Positions 15,836 through 22,990 are shown, counted from the stretch's first letter. The stretch is DNA of 34,877 bases from Prevotella sp. UBA2725 (GCA_002353825.1 DEKJ01000022.1:353-35229), one strand, 5' to 3'. Numbers and translations are program-made. Notes: a model not told the origin generated them from the letters alone.

Positions 15836-17116
15836 TTATTGTATGATCTTAGTCATTGCCATGGCTGATACGAGACCGTCGGGACTGATCTTGGCGTTGA
15901 TTTTGAAGGTGGCGTGATGTTCCTTCGTAGGATCAGTGCGTTGGATGTCTTGGGTAGCAGAGATATTGACGGTGTATTCGTATTCGTCTTGTCCCACCTC
16001 ACGCTTGTTGATCTTTGCATCGTTGCCCAGACGCCACGTCATACCCGTGATGTCATCCTTGTAGATCTTCTGCAGGAAGACAGCAACATCAGCTTTAGTG
16101 GCCTGTGTCTTGCCGAGGAAGTTGGACATCACCGGTTCTACACTAGCTTCGAGCGAAGCCTCGTCGTTGGCGTTGACAGCCTGGAAGAAGTGGCGGAGCG
16201 CAGCTGTGACCATCACCTTCTCATCGGGCTGCACAGTCTTTGTCTTGATTTTCTGAATAGCAGCGTTGGCTTCGTCGACATGCTCACCGTTGGGGTGTTC
16301 GTCAAGATAAGCCTGGATCTCATCGAGAGTATTGGCATTGGCTGCGAAAGCCCAGTCGATAGAGTCGATCTTATGCTGAGCCTCGGCTTTGTGCTCTGAG
16401 TTGGGGTGCTTGCTAAGATAGTCGAGGAGTGCCTGCTTAGAACCGCTCACCACGGCGTTGTTCCAGTCGACATCCAACTGTTTGAGGGCGTCGAGATGCG
16501 CTTGAATGGAGTCGATATGTGCTTCAGGAGCGTCTTTATAGTTGTCAAGATAAGTCTGAAGTACGAGTGGATCATCACTCTTCATGGCATATTCGTAAGC
16601 CTCCTCTTCTTTGGAGGTCTTGGCGTTGTTGTAGAAATAGAAGCACACGCCACAAAGTGCAATAGCCAGGATGATGGCAGCGATGAGGGGGCCGTGACCT
16701 TTCTTCTTCTTTGGCGGGACGGGTGGGGGCGTAACGCCACCCTTCTTTCCGTTGGCCGAAGATTGAGGAGTGGCCTGCTGCCGACTTGATGTCTGCTGGC
16801 GGTTGTAAGTCTGCTGCTGGCTATAGGATGGTTGCTGATTGTAAGTAGGCTGAGCAGGTGCAGCCTGCTGTGCATCTGCAGATGTAGACGCAGGTGTCGG
16901 TTGAGTAGATGACTGCGCGTCAGCGGTGTTGCCCACGGTGCCAGAAAGACGGGTCAGATGATGGCAGTTGGGGCACATCTCCTGATCTTTGAAATAGACT
17001 TCGCCACACTGCGGACATTTGATGACCTTTCCTGCTATCGCTACACCACAGTTAGGACAAAAGGGAGCCTTGTCGCTTATCTGTCGCCCACATTCGGGGC
17101 ATTTTATCATTGCCAT
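15836..17116 (-). CDS. Zinc-ribbon membrane protein with helical repeats and NTF2-like tail
   Basis: A 426-aa protein of unknown function. Two treble-clef zinc ribbons open it (C6-C9/C20-C23 and C34-C37/C48-C51). Then comes a low-complexity Gln/Thr/Pro linker (about 60-140) and one membrane helix (143-162) after a KKKK run. Three helical repeats follow at about 170-290 (YLSKHPNSEHKAEA and YLDEHPNGEHVDEA are two copies), and the last 125 residues resemble an NTF2-like domain. The lysines before the helix put the zinc ribbons in the cytoplasm and the repeats outside. ATG 17116 or 17110 could be the start. A role in envelope stress or protein binding would be a guess. Confidence 0.88.
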   Translation of the reverse strand: MAMIKCPECGRQISDKAPFCPNCGVAIAGKVIKCPQCGEVYFKDQEMCPNCHHLTRLSGTVGNTADAQSSTQPTPASTSADAQQAAPAQPTYNQQPSYSQQQTYNRQQTSSRQQATPQSSANGKKGGVTPPPVPPKKKKGHGPLIAAIILAIALCGVCFYFYNNAKTSKEEEAYEYAMKSDDPLVLQTYLDNYKDAPEAHIDSIQAHLDALKQLDVDWNNAVVSGSKQALLDYLSKHPNSEHKAEAQHKIDSIDWAFAANANTLDEIQAYLDEHPNGEHVDEANAAIQKIKTKTVQPDEKVMVTAALRHFFQAVNANDEASLEASVEPVMSNFLGKTQATKADVAVFLQKIYKDDITGMTWRLGNDAKINKREVGQDEYEYTVNISATQDIQRTDPTKEHHATFKINAKISPDGLVSAMAMTKIIQ

Positions 17117-17136
17117 AATTATGCTGGTTTATTAGT

Positions 17137-17167
17137 TTTGTATGTATGTGAGTGAACGTTATCTTTG
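17137..17167 (+). promoter_or_regulatory. Consensus promoter antisense to the lysozyme gene
   Basis: TTTG (17137-17140), exactly 19 bases, then TATCTTTG (17160-17167) on the plus strand. Both neighbours (zinc-ribbon gene and GH25 gene) are on the minus strand, so transcription from here would run antisense into the lysozyme 3' end (17178 onward). No terminator for such an RNA was found. Confidence 0.5.
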
Positions 17168-17177
17168 ACTATTATCT

Positions 17178-17882
17178 TCATCGGTGACGGAACCTAATCT
17201 CGCGGAGCTTGTGCTTGCCCATGAACCGGCTCTTGTCGACGTAGCCGTTGATGCCGTCGAGATGGCCTTTACCGGTGTATTGCCACAAGATGTACTCCTT
17301 TCCATCGGCGAGGACGGGCTGACGCGTGGAGTACTGTGCGATCATGAGCTTATAGTCGTCGAGCAGTCCCTGGAGGTTGGAGTTGTAGAAACTCGTACCG
17401 GTGTAGACGAGGGGCCGCTGCCGGTAGGCTTTCTCCACGAGGACGAGGAACTTAGAGAGAGAGTCGCGAAACTCTTCCTTCGACAGTCCGCTGCGGGTCT
17501 CGACATCGATCATAGGCAGCAGATCCTGATCGCCGGGGCGACACTGTGCCATAAAGTTGTGAAGCTGCTCCACCTGACTGATGCGCGGACGATAGAAGTG
17601 GTAGGAACCCACTTTGAGCCCATAGCTGTGAGCCAGGTCGATGTTCTGTTTATATTTATCATCGATGCGCGAGCCACCCTCTGAGGCTTTGAGATAAACG
17701 TATGCCATCTTTGTCTTACCCACAACTTCCCAGAACACGGTGCCCTGATAATGGCTCAGATCGATGCCATGAATATGACGGCACGTGTCCTCACATTCCA
17801 CGTGACGGTACTGTGCGAACGTCGTGGTGAAGAGCGTCAGGCAAAATATTGTAAGAAAAAAGCGCTTTATACTCGAAATCAT
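17178..17882 (-). CDS. Glycoside hydrolase family 25 lysozyme, exported
   Basis: Hydrolyses the beta-1,4 bond between N-acetylmuramic acid and N-acetylglucosamine in peptidoglycan. The 234-aa protein has an N-terminal signal peptide (MISSIKRFFLTIFCLTLFTTTFAQ) and a complete GH25 barrel. Asp41 lies in HGIDLSHYQG and the catalytic pair in LPMIDVETR (Asp126, Glu128). YVYLKASEGG and GSYHFYRP are typical family strands. ATG 17882 is chosen because the TTG at 17897 lies at the promoter -7 box (17887-17894). The transcript would then begin at or within about a base of the ATG, making it a leaderless candidate. Its product is probably periplasmic. Confidence 0.93.
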   Translation of the reverse strand: MISSIKRFFLTIFCLTLFTTTFAQYRHVECEDTCRHIHGIDLSHYQGTVFWEVVGKTKMAYVYLKASEGGSRIDDKYKQNIDLAHSYGLKVGSYHFYRPRISQVEQLHNFMAQCRPGDQDLLPMIDVETRSGLSKEEFRDSLSKFLVLVEKAYRQRPLVYTGTSFYNSNLQGLLDDYKLMIAQYSTRQPVLADGKEYILWQYTGKGHLDGINGYVDKSRFMGKHKLREIRFRHR

Positions 17883-17886
17883 AGTG

Positions 17887-17894
17887 CAAAGATA
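17887..17894 (-). promoter_or_regulatory. -7 element of the lysozyme promoter, abutting the start codon
   Basis: TATCTTTG on the minus strand ends four bases before ATG 17882. The usual 3-5 base distance to the transcription start would place the 5' end at the start codon. No convincing -33 element is visible. Confidence 0.6.
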
Positions 17895-17921
17895 CAAACT
17901 ATTCGGGAAAAGTGTGAGTGT

Positions 17922-18257
17922 TTAACTACTTTTCTCATTGACATATCTCTTATGCGCCTCGTGAATGAGTTCTCCGAGGTGGTCATTCTTCATGGAGTGG
18001 CGCACGATGACCCTTGCGGCGAGGGCGGCAATGACCCACATGACGACGTAGAAGACGATGGCCCAAAAGAAACGGAGCCGCCACAGATAGAATCCCGACA
18101 TGAAGGCCAACAGCGCTGCAACAAGCACAATGTAAGCTATACCCACATGACGTCCCACGCGCTGCTGCTCGCGCAGTGCGGCTTGATAAGCCTCGTCGTG
18201 TGCGAGGATATCGTTGGCGTGCTCGCGCCATAAACGCTCAACTTCTTCGCGGTTCAT
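17922..18257 (-). CDS. Small two-helix membrane protein
   Basis: A 111-aa protein with a charged N-terminal helix (NREEVERLWREHANDIL), two closely spaced membrane helices (about residues 39-57 and 63-83) and a basic cytoplasmic tail (RVIVRHSMKNDH). I do not recognise the family; small two-TM proteins of this type are common in Bacteroidales. It follows the 55-aa gene by 39 bases and GDP-fucose synthase before that, so the three probably form an operon. Confidence 0.75.
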   Translation of the reverse strand: MNREEVERLWREHANDILAHDEAYQAALREQQRVGRHVGIAYIVLVAALLAFMSGFYLWRLRFFWAIVFYVVMWVIAALAARVIVRHSMKNDHLGELIHEAHKRYVNEKSS

Positions 18258-18288
18258 GTCTTCTTTATTCTTTATTCTTTAATCTTTA

Positions 18289-18302
18289 GCGTAGCGCTAC
18301 GC
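18289..18302. repeat. 14-bp palindrome GCGTAGCGCTACGC with TTCTTTAT tandem repeats
   Basis: A perfect palindrome overlapping the stop codon of the 55-aa gene. It is preceded on the plus strand by three near-copies of TTCTTTAT and ATCTTTAG (18260-18288). It looks like a fragment of the GCTACGC / ATCTTTAA element family seen at 8691, 15661 and 34713. Confidence 0.55.
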
Positions 18303-18464
18303 ATCGTCCTTGCGTGCGTTGATGCGTGCAATCCACTCTTGACGGCGGATCTTACGCCGCTTGTTTCGCCGACGGATATCCATGATCATCTTGAAGCCGA
18401 TCCACACAAGGATGACCATGAGGACGACGAAGACGGCAATGAGCAAATACAGATTCTGTTTCAT
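18297..18464 (-). CDS. 55-aa single-pass membrane protein
   Basis: A short gene I translated directly. It begins MKQNLYLLIAVFVVLMVI, one hydrophobic helix covers about residues 5-28, and a strongly basic tail (DIRRRNKRRKIRRQEW) follows, ending RINARKDDA. Charge distribution places the N-terminus outside and the tail in the cytoplasm. It starts 13 bases after the GDP-fucose synthase stop and is followed by another small membrane protein, in the same direction. Function unknown. The tight position in the operon and clean hydrophobic-then-basic layout support it as a real gene. Confidence 0.7.
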   Translation of the reverse strand: MKQNLYLLIAVFVVLMVILVWIGFKMIMDIRRRNKRRKIRRQEWIARINARKDDA

Positions 18465-18476
18465 GATTTGTTCTTA

Positions 18477-19673
18477 TTAGTGCGTACGGTACCATTGATA
18501 AAGTTTCTCGACACCGTCTTCAATCTCTACCTTGTGGGTCCAGCCGAGACTGTGGAGCTTTGAGACGTCGATGAGCTTACGTGGGGTGCCATTGGGCTTC
18601 GTCTTGTCCCATACGATCTCACCCTCGAAGCCGACTGTCTTCTTCACGAGTTCTGCCAATGCCTTGATGGTCAGCTCCTTGCCTGTGCCCACGTTGATGT
18701 GGCAGTTGCGAATCTCACCAAGCGAGGGGATGGCACCACCACGGCCTTCTGAGTTGTTACGGTTGACCTCTCCATCGGTTTTGGCGCCGTAGAAGACACT
18801 GGAGTATTTCTCTATGCCGATGATATCCTTGAAATCAACATTGAGCAGGATATAGACGGAGGCGTCGGCCATATCCTCTGACCAGAGGAACTCGCGCAGT
18901 GGGCTGCCATCGCCCCAGAGCGTCACCTTGTTGTTCTCGATGCCGTAGAAGGCGAGGGCTTTCTCGATGCGTTCCTTCGGGTTCTTACCATCGACATTGC
19001 CTTCGTCGATGATGGCGCGCAGCTTGTCTGTGGGGTTGATGGGGCGCAGGTCCATGTCGTGGCGGATGGCGTCCCACGCGTTCTCATGAAGGAGCTTGGC
19101 GAGGAAAATCTTACGCATCATGGCCGGCATGACGTGAGAGTTCTCCAAATGGAAGTTGTCGTTGGGACCATAGAGGTTCGTGGGCATGACAGCGATATAG
19201 TTGGTGCCGTACTGGAGATTGTAGCTTTCGCACATCTTCAGACCTGCAATCTTTGCGATGGCATATTCCTCGTTGGTGTACTCGAGCGGGGAGGTGAGGA
19301 GTGCGTCTTCTTTCATCGGCTGCGGTGCGTTTTTGGGGTAGATGCAAGTGGAGCCGAGGAAGAGGAGTTTCTTCACATGGTGCTTATAAGCCTGCTCGAT
19401 GACGTTGCATTGGATCTTCATGTTCTGCATGATGAAGTCGGCACGGTAGAGAGAATTGGCCATAATGCCGCCAACGAAAGCTGCAGCAAGGACCACGGCG
19501 TCGGGCTGCTCCTCATCGAAGAAGCGCTTTACGGCGAGCTGATCCGTGAGGTCGAGCTCCTTATGGGTACGGCCCACGAGGTTGTGGTAACCGCGTTTCT
19601 CTAAGTTGTTCCAGATAGCCGAGCCCACAAGTCCGTGGTGTCCGGCAACATAAATCTTACTTGATTTGTCTAA
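18477..19673 (-). CDS. fcl: GDP-L-fucose synthase
   Basis: Epimerises and reduces GDP-4-keto-6-deoxymannose to GDP-fucose, a cytoplasmic step feeding fucosylated capsule and surface glycans. The 398-aa protein has the NAD(P)-binding motif GHHGLVG (12-18) and the catalytic Ser109 in GSTCIYP. The YxxxK pair (Tyr138, Lys142) is present in EEYAIAK. Two insertions (about 200-245 and 282-325) make it longer than the roughly 320-aa enterobacterial enzyme. The start at 19673 is preferred over ATG 19703, which lies one base from the -7 box at 19705-19712 and would add ten residues before MLDKSSKIYVAGH. The gmd partner is not in this window. Confidence 0.95.
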   Translation of the reverse strand, partial: LDKSSKIYVAGHHGLVGSAIWNNLEKRGYHNLVGRTHKELDLTDQLAVKRFFDEEQPDAVVLAAAFVGGIMANSLYRADFIMQNMKIQCNVIEQAYKHHVKKLLFLGSTCIYPKNAPQPMKEDALLTSPLEYTNEEYAIAKIAGLKMCESYNLQYGTNYIAVMPTNLYGPNDNFHLENSHVMPAMMRKIFLAKLLHENAWDAIRHDMDLRPINPTDKLRAIIDEGNVDGKNPKERIEKALAFYGIENNKVTLWGDGSPLREFLWSEDMADASVYILLNVDFKDIIGIEKYSSVFYGAKTDGEVNRNNSEGRGGAIPSLGEIRNCHINVGTGKELTIKALAELVKKTVGFEGEIVWDKTKPNGTPRKLIDVSKLHSLGWTHKVEIEDGVEKLYQWYRTH

Positions 19674-19704
19674 CATCTTAATAGAGTATCTAATATTTTG
19701 CATG

Positions 19705-19712
19705 CAAAGTTA
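19705..19712 (-). promoter_or_regulatory. -7 element of the fcl promoter
   Basis: TAACTTTG on the minus strand, with an expected transcription start near 19701 and so a leader of about 28 bases before ATG 19673. It argues against ATG 19703 unless the mRNA is leaderless. No good -33 element. Confidence 0.55.
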
Positions 19713-19804
19713 CAAAGAAATGAACGAATAAATAAGAATGTCGCAAAAAAAAGATTTTATTGTTAAAATGCAGTTACAGTAGTACAAGTTTGTATGAAAT
19801 TGTG

Positions 19805-19812
19805 TATATTTG
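19805..19812 (+). promoter_or_regulatory. -7 element of the DUF4301 gene promoter
   Basis: TATATTTG on the plus strand. The TTG at 19810-19812 is part of this box, so it cannot be the start codon. The nearest TTTG (19789-19792) is only 12 bases away, so the -33 element is unclear. Confidence 0.55.
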
Positions 19813-19857
19813 CAATCGTATAATTCTAAAACCAGCACATTTATGCTAACTCACATT

Positions 19858-21375
19858 ATGCTAACTCAACAAGACAAGCAACAGATTGAGGGCCGCGGCA
19901 TGACCGTCGCCCAGGTAGAACATCAGCTCGAAGAGATTGCCAAAGGCTTCCCATTCCTTAAGCTTGAGGCCGCTGCAGCCGTGGGCAAGGGTATCACCGT
20001 AGAGGATGCCGAAGGTCAGAAGGCTGCTATAGATAAGTGGCAGGCTTATAAGGATGCGGGACATAAGATCGTGAAGTTCGTGCCCGCTTCGGGTGCCGCC
20101 AGCCGCATGTTCAAGAACTTGTTTGCATTTCTCAATGCCGACTACGACGAGCCCCAGACTGATTTCGAGAAAGATTTCTTCAATCATATCGAGAAGTTCG
20201 CGTTTTACGATGCTCTCAATGCTAAATGTAAGGAGAACAAGGGAAAGGACATTTCTGCGCTTGTGAAAGAGGGTGATTATAAATCCGTCGTCGCTAACCT
20301 GCTTAATAAGGAAGGTCTCAACTATGGTCAGTTGCCGAAGGGCCTGCTATTCTTCCATCGCTATGCCGACGGCGTGCGCACGCCAATGGAGGAACACCTC
20401 GTGGAGGCAGCGCTCTATGCAAGCTCCAAAGGTGAGGCACATATCCATTACACCGTTTCGCACGACCATCTGAAGCTTTTCGAGGAGAAAGTAGCTGAGA
20501 AGAAAGCACAGTATGAGCAGAAGTTCAACGTCAAATACGATATCTCGTTCTCTGAGCAGAAGCCTTCGACAGATACTGTCGCTGCAAATCCCGACAACAC
20601 ACCGTTCCGCAACGAGGACGGCACGCTTCTCTTCCGTCCGGGCGGCCACGGCGCATTGATAGAGAATCTCAACGATATAGATGCTGATGTGGTATTCATC
20701 AAGAATATCGACAATGTGGTTCCCGACCGACTGAAGGACGACACTGTGCGCTGGAAACAGGTTATCGGTGGTGTGCTTGTCGATGTGCAGGAGAAGATCT
20801 TCGAATATATGCGTGTGCTCGATTCGGGCGTGTACAATCATGAGAAGATCGAGGAGATTATCCGCTTCGTACAGCACGTGCTCTGCACACGCAAGGCTGA
20901 CATCAAGGAGCTTGAAGACGGAGATCTCGTACCTTATCTCCGCGCGAAGCTCAATCGTCCACTGCGTGTCTGCGGTGTTGTTCGCAACGTAGGTGAGCCC
21001 GGTGGCGGTCCGTTCCTTGCTTACAATCAGGATGGCACTGTGAGCCCACAGATTCTCGAGAGCTCACAGATCGACAAGAGCAACGAGGAATATGTGAAGA
21101 TGTTCACGGGTGGCACTCACTTCAACCCTGTTGATCTCGTGTGCGCTACTAAGAACTATAAAGGAGAGAAGTTCGATCTCCCGAAGTATGTCGATCACAA
21201 TACGGGCTTCATCAGCAGCAAGTCAAAGAATGGTAAGGCCTTGAAGGCACTTGAGCTCCCCGGCTTGTGGAATGGCGCTATGAGCGACTGGAATACAGTG
21301 TTCGTGGAAGTGCCATTGTCGACCTTCAATCCTGTGAAGACCGTCAACGACCTGCTCAGGGAGGTGCATCAATAA
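19858..21375 (+). CDS. DUF4301 family protein
   Basis: A 506-aa cytoplasmic protein of the Bacteroidetes-specific DUF4301 family, of unknown function. SGAASRMFKNL recalls the glycine-rich loop of sugar-nucleotide transferases, and LFRPGGHGALIENL plus DADVVFIKNIDNVVPD resemble that fold's later strands. A nucleotidyltransferase relation is therefore an inference from motifs. Conserved-looking CGVVRNVGEPGGGPF lies toward the C-terminus. The start is ambiguous: ATGCTAACTCA occurs twice in tandem, at 19843 and 19858, and MLTQQDKQQIEGRG from 19858 looks most like the family start. An intrinsic terminator follows the stop. Confidence 0.9.
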   Translation: MLTQQDKQQIEGRGMTVAQVEHQLEEIAKGFPFLKLEAAAAVGKGITVEDAEGQKAAIDKWQAYKDAGHKIVKFVPASGAASRMFKNLFAFLNADYDEPQTDFEKDFFNHIEKFAFYDALNAKCKENKGKDISALVKEGDYKSVVANLLNKEGLNYGQLPKGLLFFHRYADGVRTPMEEHLVEAALYASSKGEAHIHYTVSHDHLKLFEEKVAEKKAQYEQKFNVKYDISFSEQKPSTDTVAANPDNTPFRNEDGTLLFRPGGHGALIENLNDIDADVVFIKNIDNVVPDRLKDDTVRWKQVIGGVLVDVQEKIFEYMRVLDSGVYNHEKIEEIIRFVQHVLCTRKADIKELEDGDLVPYLRAKLNRPLRVCGVVRNVGEPGGGPFLAYNQDGTVSPQILESSQIDKSNEEYVKMFTGGTHFNPVDLVCATKNYKGEKFDLPKYVDHNTGFISSKSKNGKALKALELPGLWNGAMSDWNTVFVEVPLSTFNPVKTVNDLLREVHQ

Positions 21376-21377
21376 AT

Positions 21378-21408
21378 AAGAGGAGGGGCTTGGGGAGGCC
21401 CCTCTCTT
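21378..21408 (+). terminator. Intrinsic terminator of the DUF4301 gene
   Basis: AAGAG-G-AGGGGC pairs with GCCCCTCTCTT, with one bulged G and a short loop, and a TATATATATAATA stretch follows. It starts two bases after the stop codon. Confidence 0.75.
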
Positions 21409-21469
21409 ATATATATAATAATGTGTTGAAAGAAAAATGCAGTTTTTTTGAAAAAAAAGTGTCGAAAAG

Positions 21470-21500
21470 TTTGCGGGTCCAGAAAAAAGCAGTACCTTTG
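21470..21500 (+). promoter_or_regulatory. Consensus promoter of the tRNA array
   Basis: TTTG (21470-21473), 19 bases, then TACCTTTG (21493-21500). The predicted start near 21504 gives a 37-base leader before the first tRNA. It is the only promoter recognised before the four tRNAs. Confidence 0.88.
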
Positions 21501-21540
21501 CACTCGCATTCAGGGGAATGCTTCTCACTCTTGAGAAAAT

Positions 21541-21613
21541 GCGGCAATAGCTCAGTTGGTAGAGCGCGACCTTGCCAAGGTCGAGGTCGCGGGTCCGAGT
21601 CCCGTTTGCCGCT
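21541..21613 (+). tRNA. tRNA-Gly (anticodon GCC), first copy
   Basis: A 73-base cloverleaf. The acceptor GCGGCAA pairs with TTGCCGC (21606-21612). The D-arm contains AGCTCAGTTGGTAGAGC. The anticodon stem CGACC/GGTCG carries loop TTGCCAA with GCC at the anticodon, and the T-arm GCGGG/CCCGT holds the loop TCCGAGT. The discriminator is T and CCA is not encoded. It is identical to the last tRNA of the array. Confidence 0.97.
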
Positions 21614-21655
21614 CATCTTTTTGAACAATCCTTTGTTTGAAGGAATCCTTTTTAA

Positions 21656-21737
21656 GCCCAGGTGGCGGAATTGGTAGACGCGCACGTTTCAGGTGCGTGT
21701 GTTTCACGACGTGCAGGTTCGAGTCCTGTTCTGGGCA
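21656..21737 (+). tRNA. tRNA-Leu (anticodon CAG)
   Basis: An 82-base class II tRNA. The acceptor GCCCAG pairs with CTGGGC (plus a G-U pair), and the D-region GGCGGAATTGGTAGACGC is typical of tRNA-Leu. The anticodon stem CACGT/GCGTG encloses TTCAGGT with anticodon CAG. A long variable arm (TGTTTCACGAC) is followed by a normal T-loop TTCGAGT. CCA is not encoded. Confidence 0.96.
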
Positions 21738-21761
21738 CAAAGTTTGGATAAACAGACATTT

Positions 21762-21846
21762 GGAGGGGTGGCGGAATTGGTAGACGCGCTACTTTGAGGG
21801 GGTAGTGACTATTATTGTCGTGGGAGTTCGAGTCTCCTCCTCTTCA
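21762..21846 (+). tRNA. tRNA-Leu (anticodon GAG)
   Basis: An 85-base class II tRNA. The acceptor GGAGGGG pairs with CCTCTTC through some G-U pairs. The same Leu D-region GGCGGAATTGGTAGACGC is present. The anticodon stem CTACT/GGTAG carries loop TTGAGGG with anticodon GAG, and the variable arm TGACTATTATTGTCG is long. It follows the tRNA-Leu(CAG) by 24 bases. Confidence 0.95.
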
Positions 21847-21877
21847 CTTGTTTAATGTTTAAATCAATATTTTGTTT

Positions 21878-21950
21878 GCGGCAATAGCTCAGTTGGTAGA
21901 GCGCGACCTTGCCAAGGTCGAGGTCGCGGGTCCGAGTCCCGTTTGCCGCT
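21878..21950 (+). tRNA. tRNA-Gly (anticodon GCC), second copy
   Basis: Base-for-base identical to the tRNA-Gly at 21541-21613. A T8 run (21952-21959) follows immediately and may help end the tRNA transcript, though no separate terminator hairpin is present, so some readthrough into the next gene is likely. Confidence 0.97.
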
Positions 21951-21993
21951 CTTTTTTTTGTTTCCCTCAAGAAAAGATGAAACCTATTATTTC

Positions 21994-22545
21994 ATGAATT
22001 TATACGTTAGATATTTTGACAATGAGACTCTTGTACACAATGTAGAAGAGGCTTTGCAGTTTTTACGCTCTTTGGGTGAAATAACGGTTACTCGCAATAT
22101 GGAGGCCGATATTCGGGAATATGCAGCAAGCAATGTGATGTTCCCCAAACGCTACAAGGTGCGTTCTCATGTCTATTTCATCATCATCAAGACAACGGCT
22201 GCTACGATGCGCGATTTCAAGGAGAAAAAAGCCATGAGGCCGAACACCGGAGGCAACGTCGAGAACCCGATGGCCAAGCTTACGATGCGTCATGATGGAT
22301 GGTATGAGGGAGAAATCGATTTCAAGCGCGTGGTACTGATCCCGAGTACAGGCAAGCACGAATATCGTGACACTACTTTCGTGGCACGTTGCAAGGCTTA
22401 TTCTGGGATTGATTGCTACAACCGTATCGTGGAATATTTGCGTACACGCGTGGATAACCGCAGTCAGTTCCCCTCTGCCAAGGGTAAGAAGTTCCACTTC
22501 AAGTATCTTGGTATGTGGAAAGATCTGTCGCAGCAGCACGCTTAA
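21994..22545 (+). CDS. Conserved Bacteroidales protein of unknown function
   Basis: A 183-aa soluble protein that I do not recognise beyond general Bacteroidales conservation. It has no signal peptide and no membrane helix. Regions that look structured are FPKRYKVRSHVYFIIIKTTAATMRDF (written as two parts: FPKRYKVRSHVY, then FIIIKTTAATMRDF) near residues 50-75 and a basic C-terminal half (GKKFHFKYLGMWKDL). ATG 21994 begins MNLYVRYFDN. A longer in-frame extension back into the tRNA was rejected. The gene is 43 bases after the tRNA-Gly and 12 before ssb, so it probably belongs to the ssb-gldE operon and may be expressed partly by tRNA readthrough. Confidence 0.85.
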   Translation: MNLYVRYFDNETLVHNVEEALQFLRSLGEITVTRNMEADIREYAASNVMFPKRYKVRSHVYFIIIKTTAATMRDFKEKKAMRPNTGGNVENPMAKLTMRHDGWYEGEIDFKRVVLIPSTGKHEYRDTTFVARCKAYSGIDCYNRIVEYLRTRVDNRSQFPSAKGKKFHFKYLGMWKDLSQQHA

Positions 22546-22557
22546 GAGATCAGTGCT

Positions 22558-22902
22558 ATGAACAAGGTAATGCTTATCGGAAATGTCGGCAAAGACCCCG
22601 ATGTTCATTATTATGATGCCGACCAGGCTGTGGCAAGGGTGACCCTCGCCACAACGGAGCGTGGCTATACAGCGAAAGACGGAACAAAGGTTCCCGATCA
22701 TACCGATTGGCACAATCTCTTGTTCTATCGTCAGTTGGCCAAAATTGTGGAGCAGTATGTTCACAAGGGTGACAAACTCTATGTCGAGGGTCGGTTGCGT
22801 TACAATACTTACGATGACAAGCTCGGCAAGCGTCATTATGTTACGGAGATATTAGTCGATAATATGGAACTGCTCACTCCCAAACCGACTCAGGCTAAGT
22901 AA
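22558..22902 (+). CDS. ssb: Single-stranded DNA-binding protein, short form
   Basis: Coats single-stranded DNA during replication, recombination and repair, as an OB-fold tetramer in the family. This copy is 114 aa and comprises only the OB fold: MNKVMLIGNVGKDPDVHYYD at the start, HNLLFYRQLAKIVEQYVHKG and LYVEGRLRYNTYDDKLGKRH later. It ends PKPTQAK and lacks the flexible linker and the acidic DDDIPF-type tail used to recruit partner proteins. It could therefore be an accessory paralogue with the full-length main SSB elsewhere. Position between the 183-aa gene and gldE matches the ssb-gldE order common in Bacteroidetes. Confidence 0.93.
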   Translation: MNKVMLIGNVGKDPDVHYYDADQAVARVTLATTERGYTAKDGTKVPDHTDWHNLLFYRQLAKIVEQYVHKGDKLYVEGRLRYNTYDDKLGKRHYVTEILVDNMELLTPKPTQAK

Positions 22903-22923
22903 GTATACATTAATAGAAAAGAA

Positions 22924-22979
22924 TTCTTAGAAGAACTATTCTGCAAGACATTTCTTAGAGAAATTATTCTAAAAGACAT
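22924..22979. repeat. Two-copy 28-bp direct repeat ahead of gldE
   Basis: 22924-22951 and 22952-22979 match at 23 of 28 positions (shared ends TTCTTAGA and AAGACAT). It fills most of the ssb-gldE gap and ends 11 bases before the TTG start. Role unknown. Confidence 0.75.
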
Positions 22980-22990
22980 TATTATTAAAG

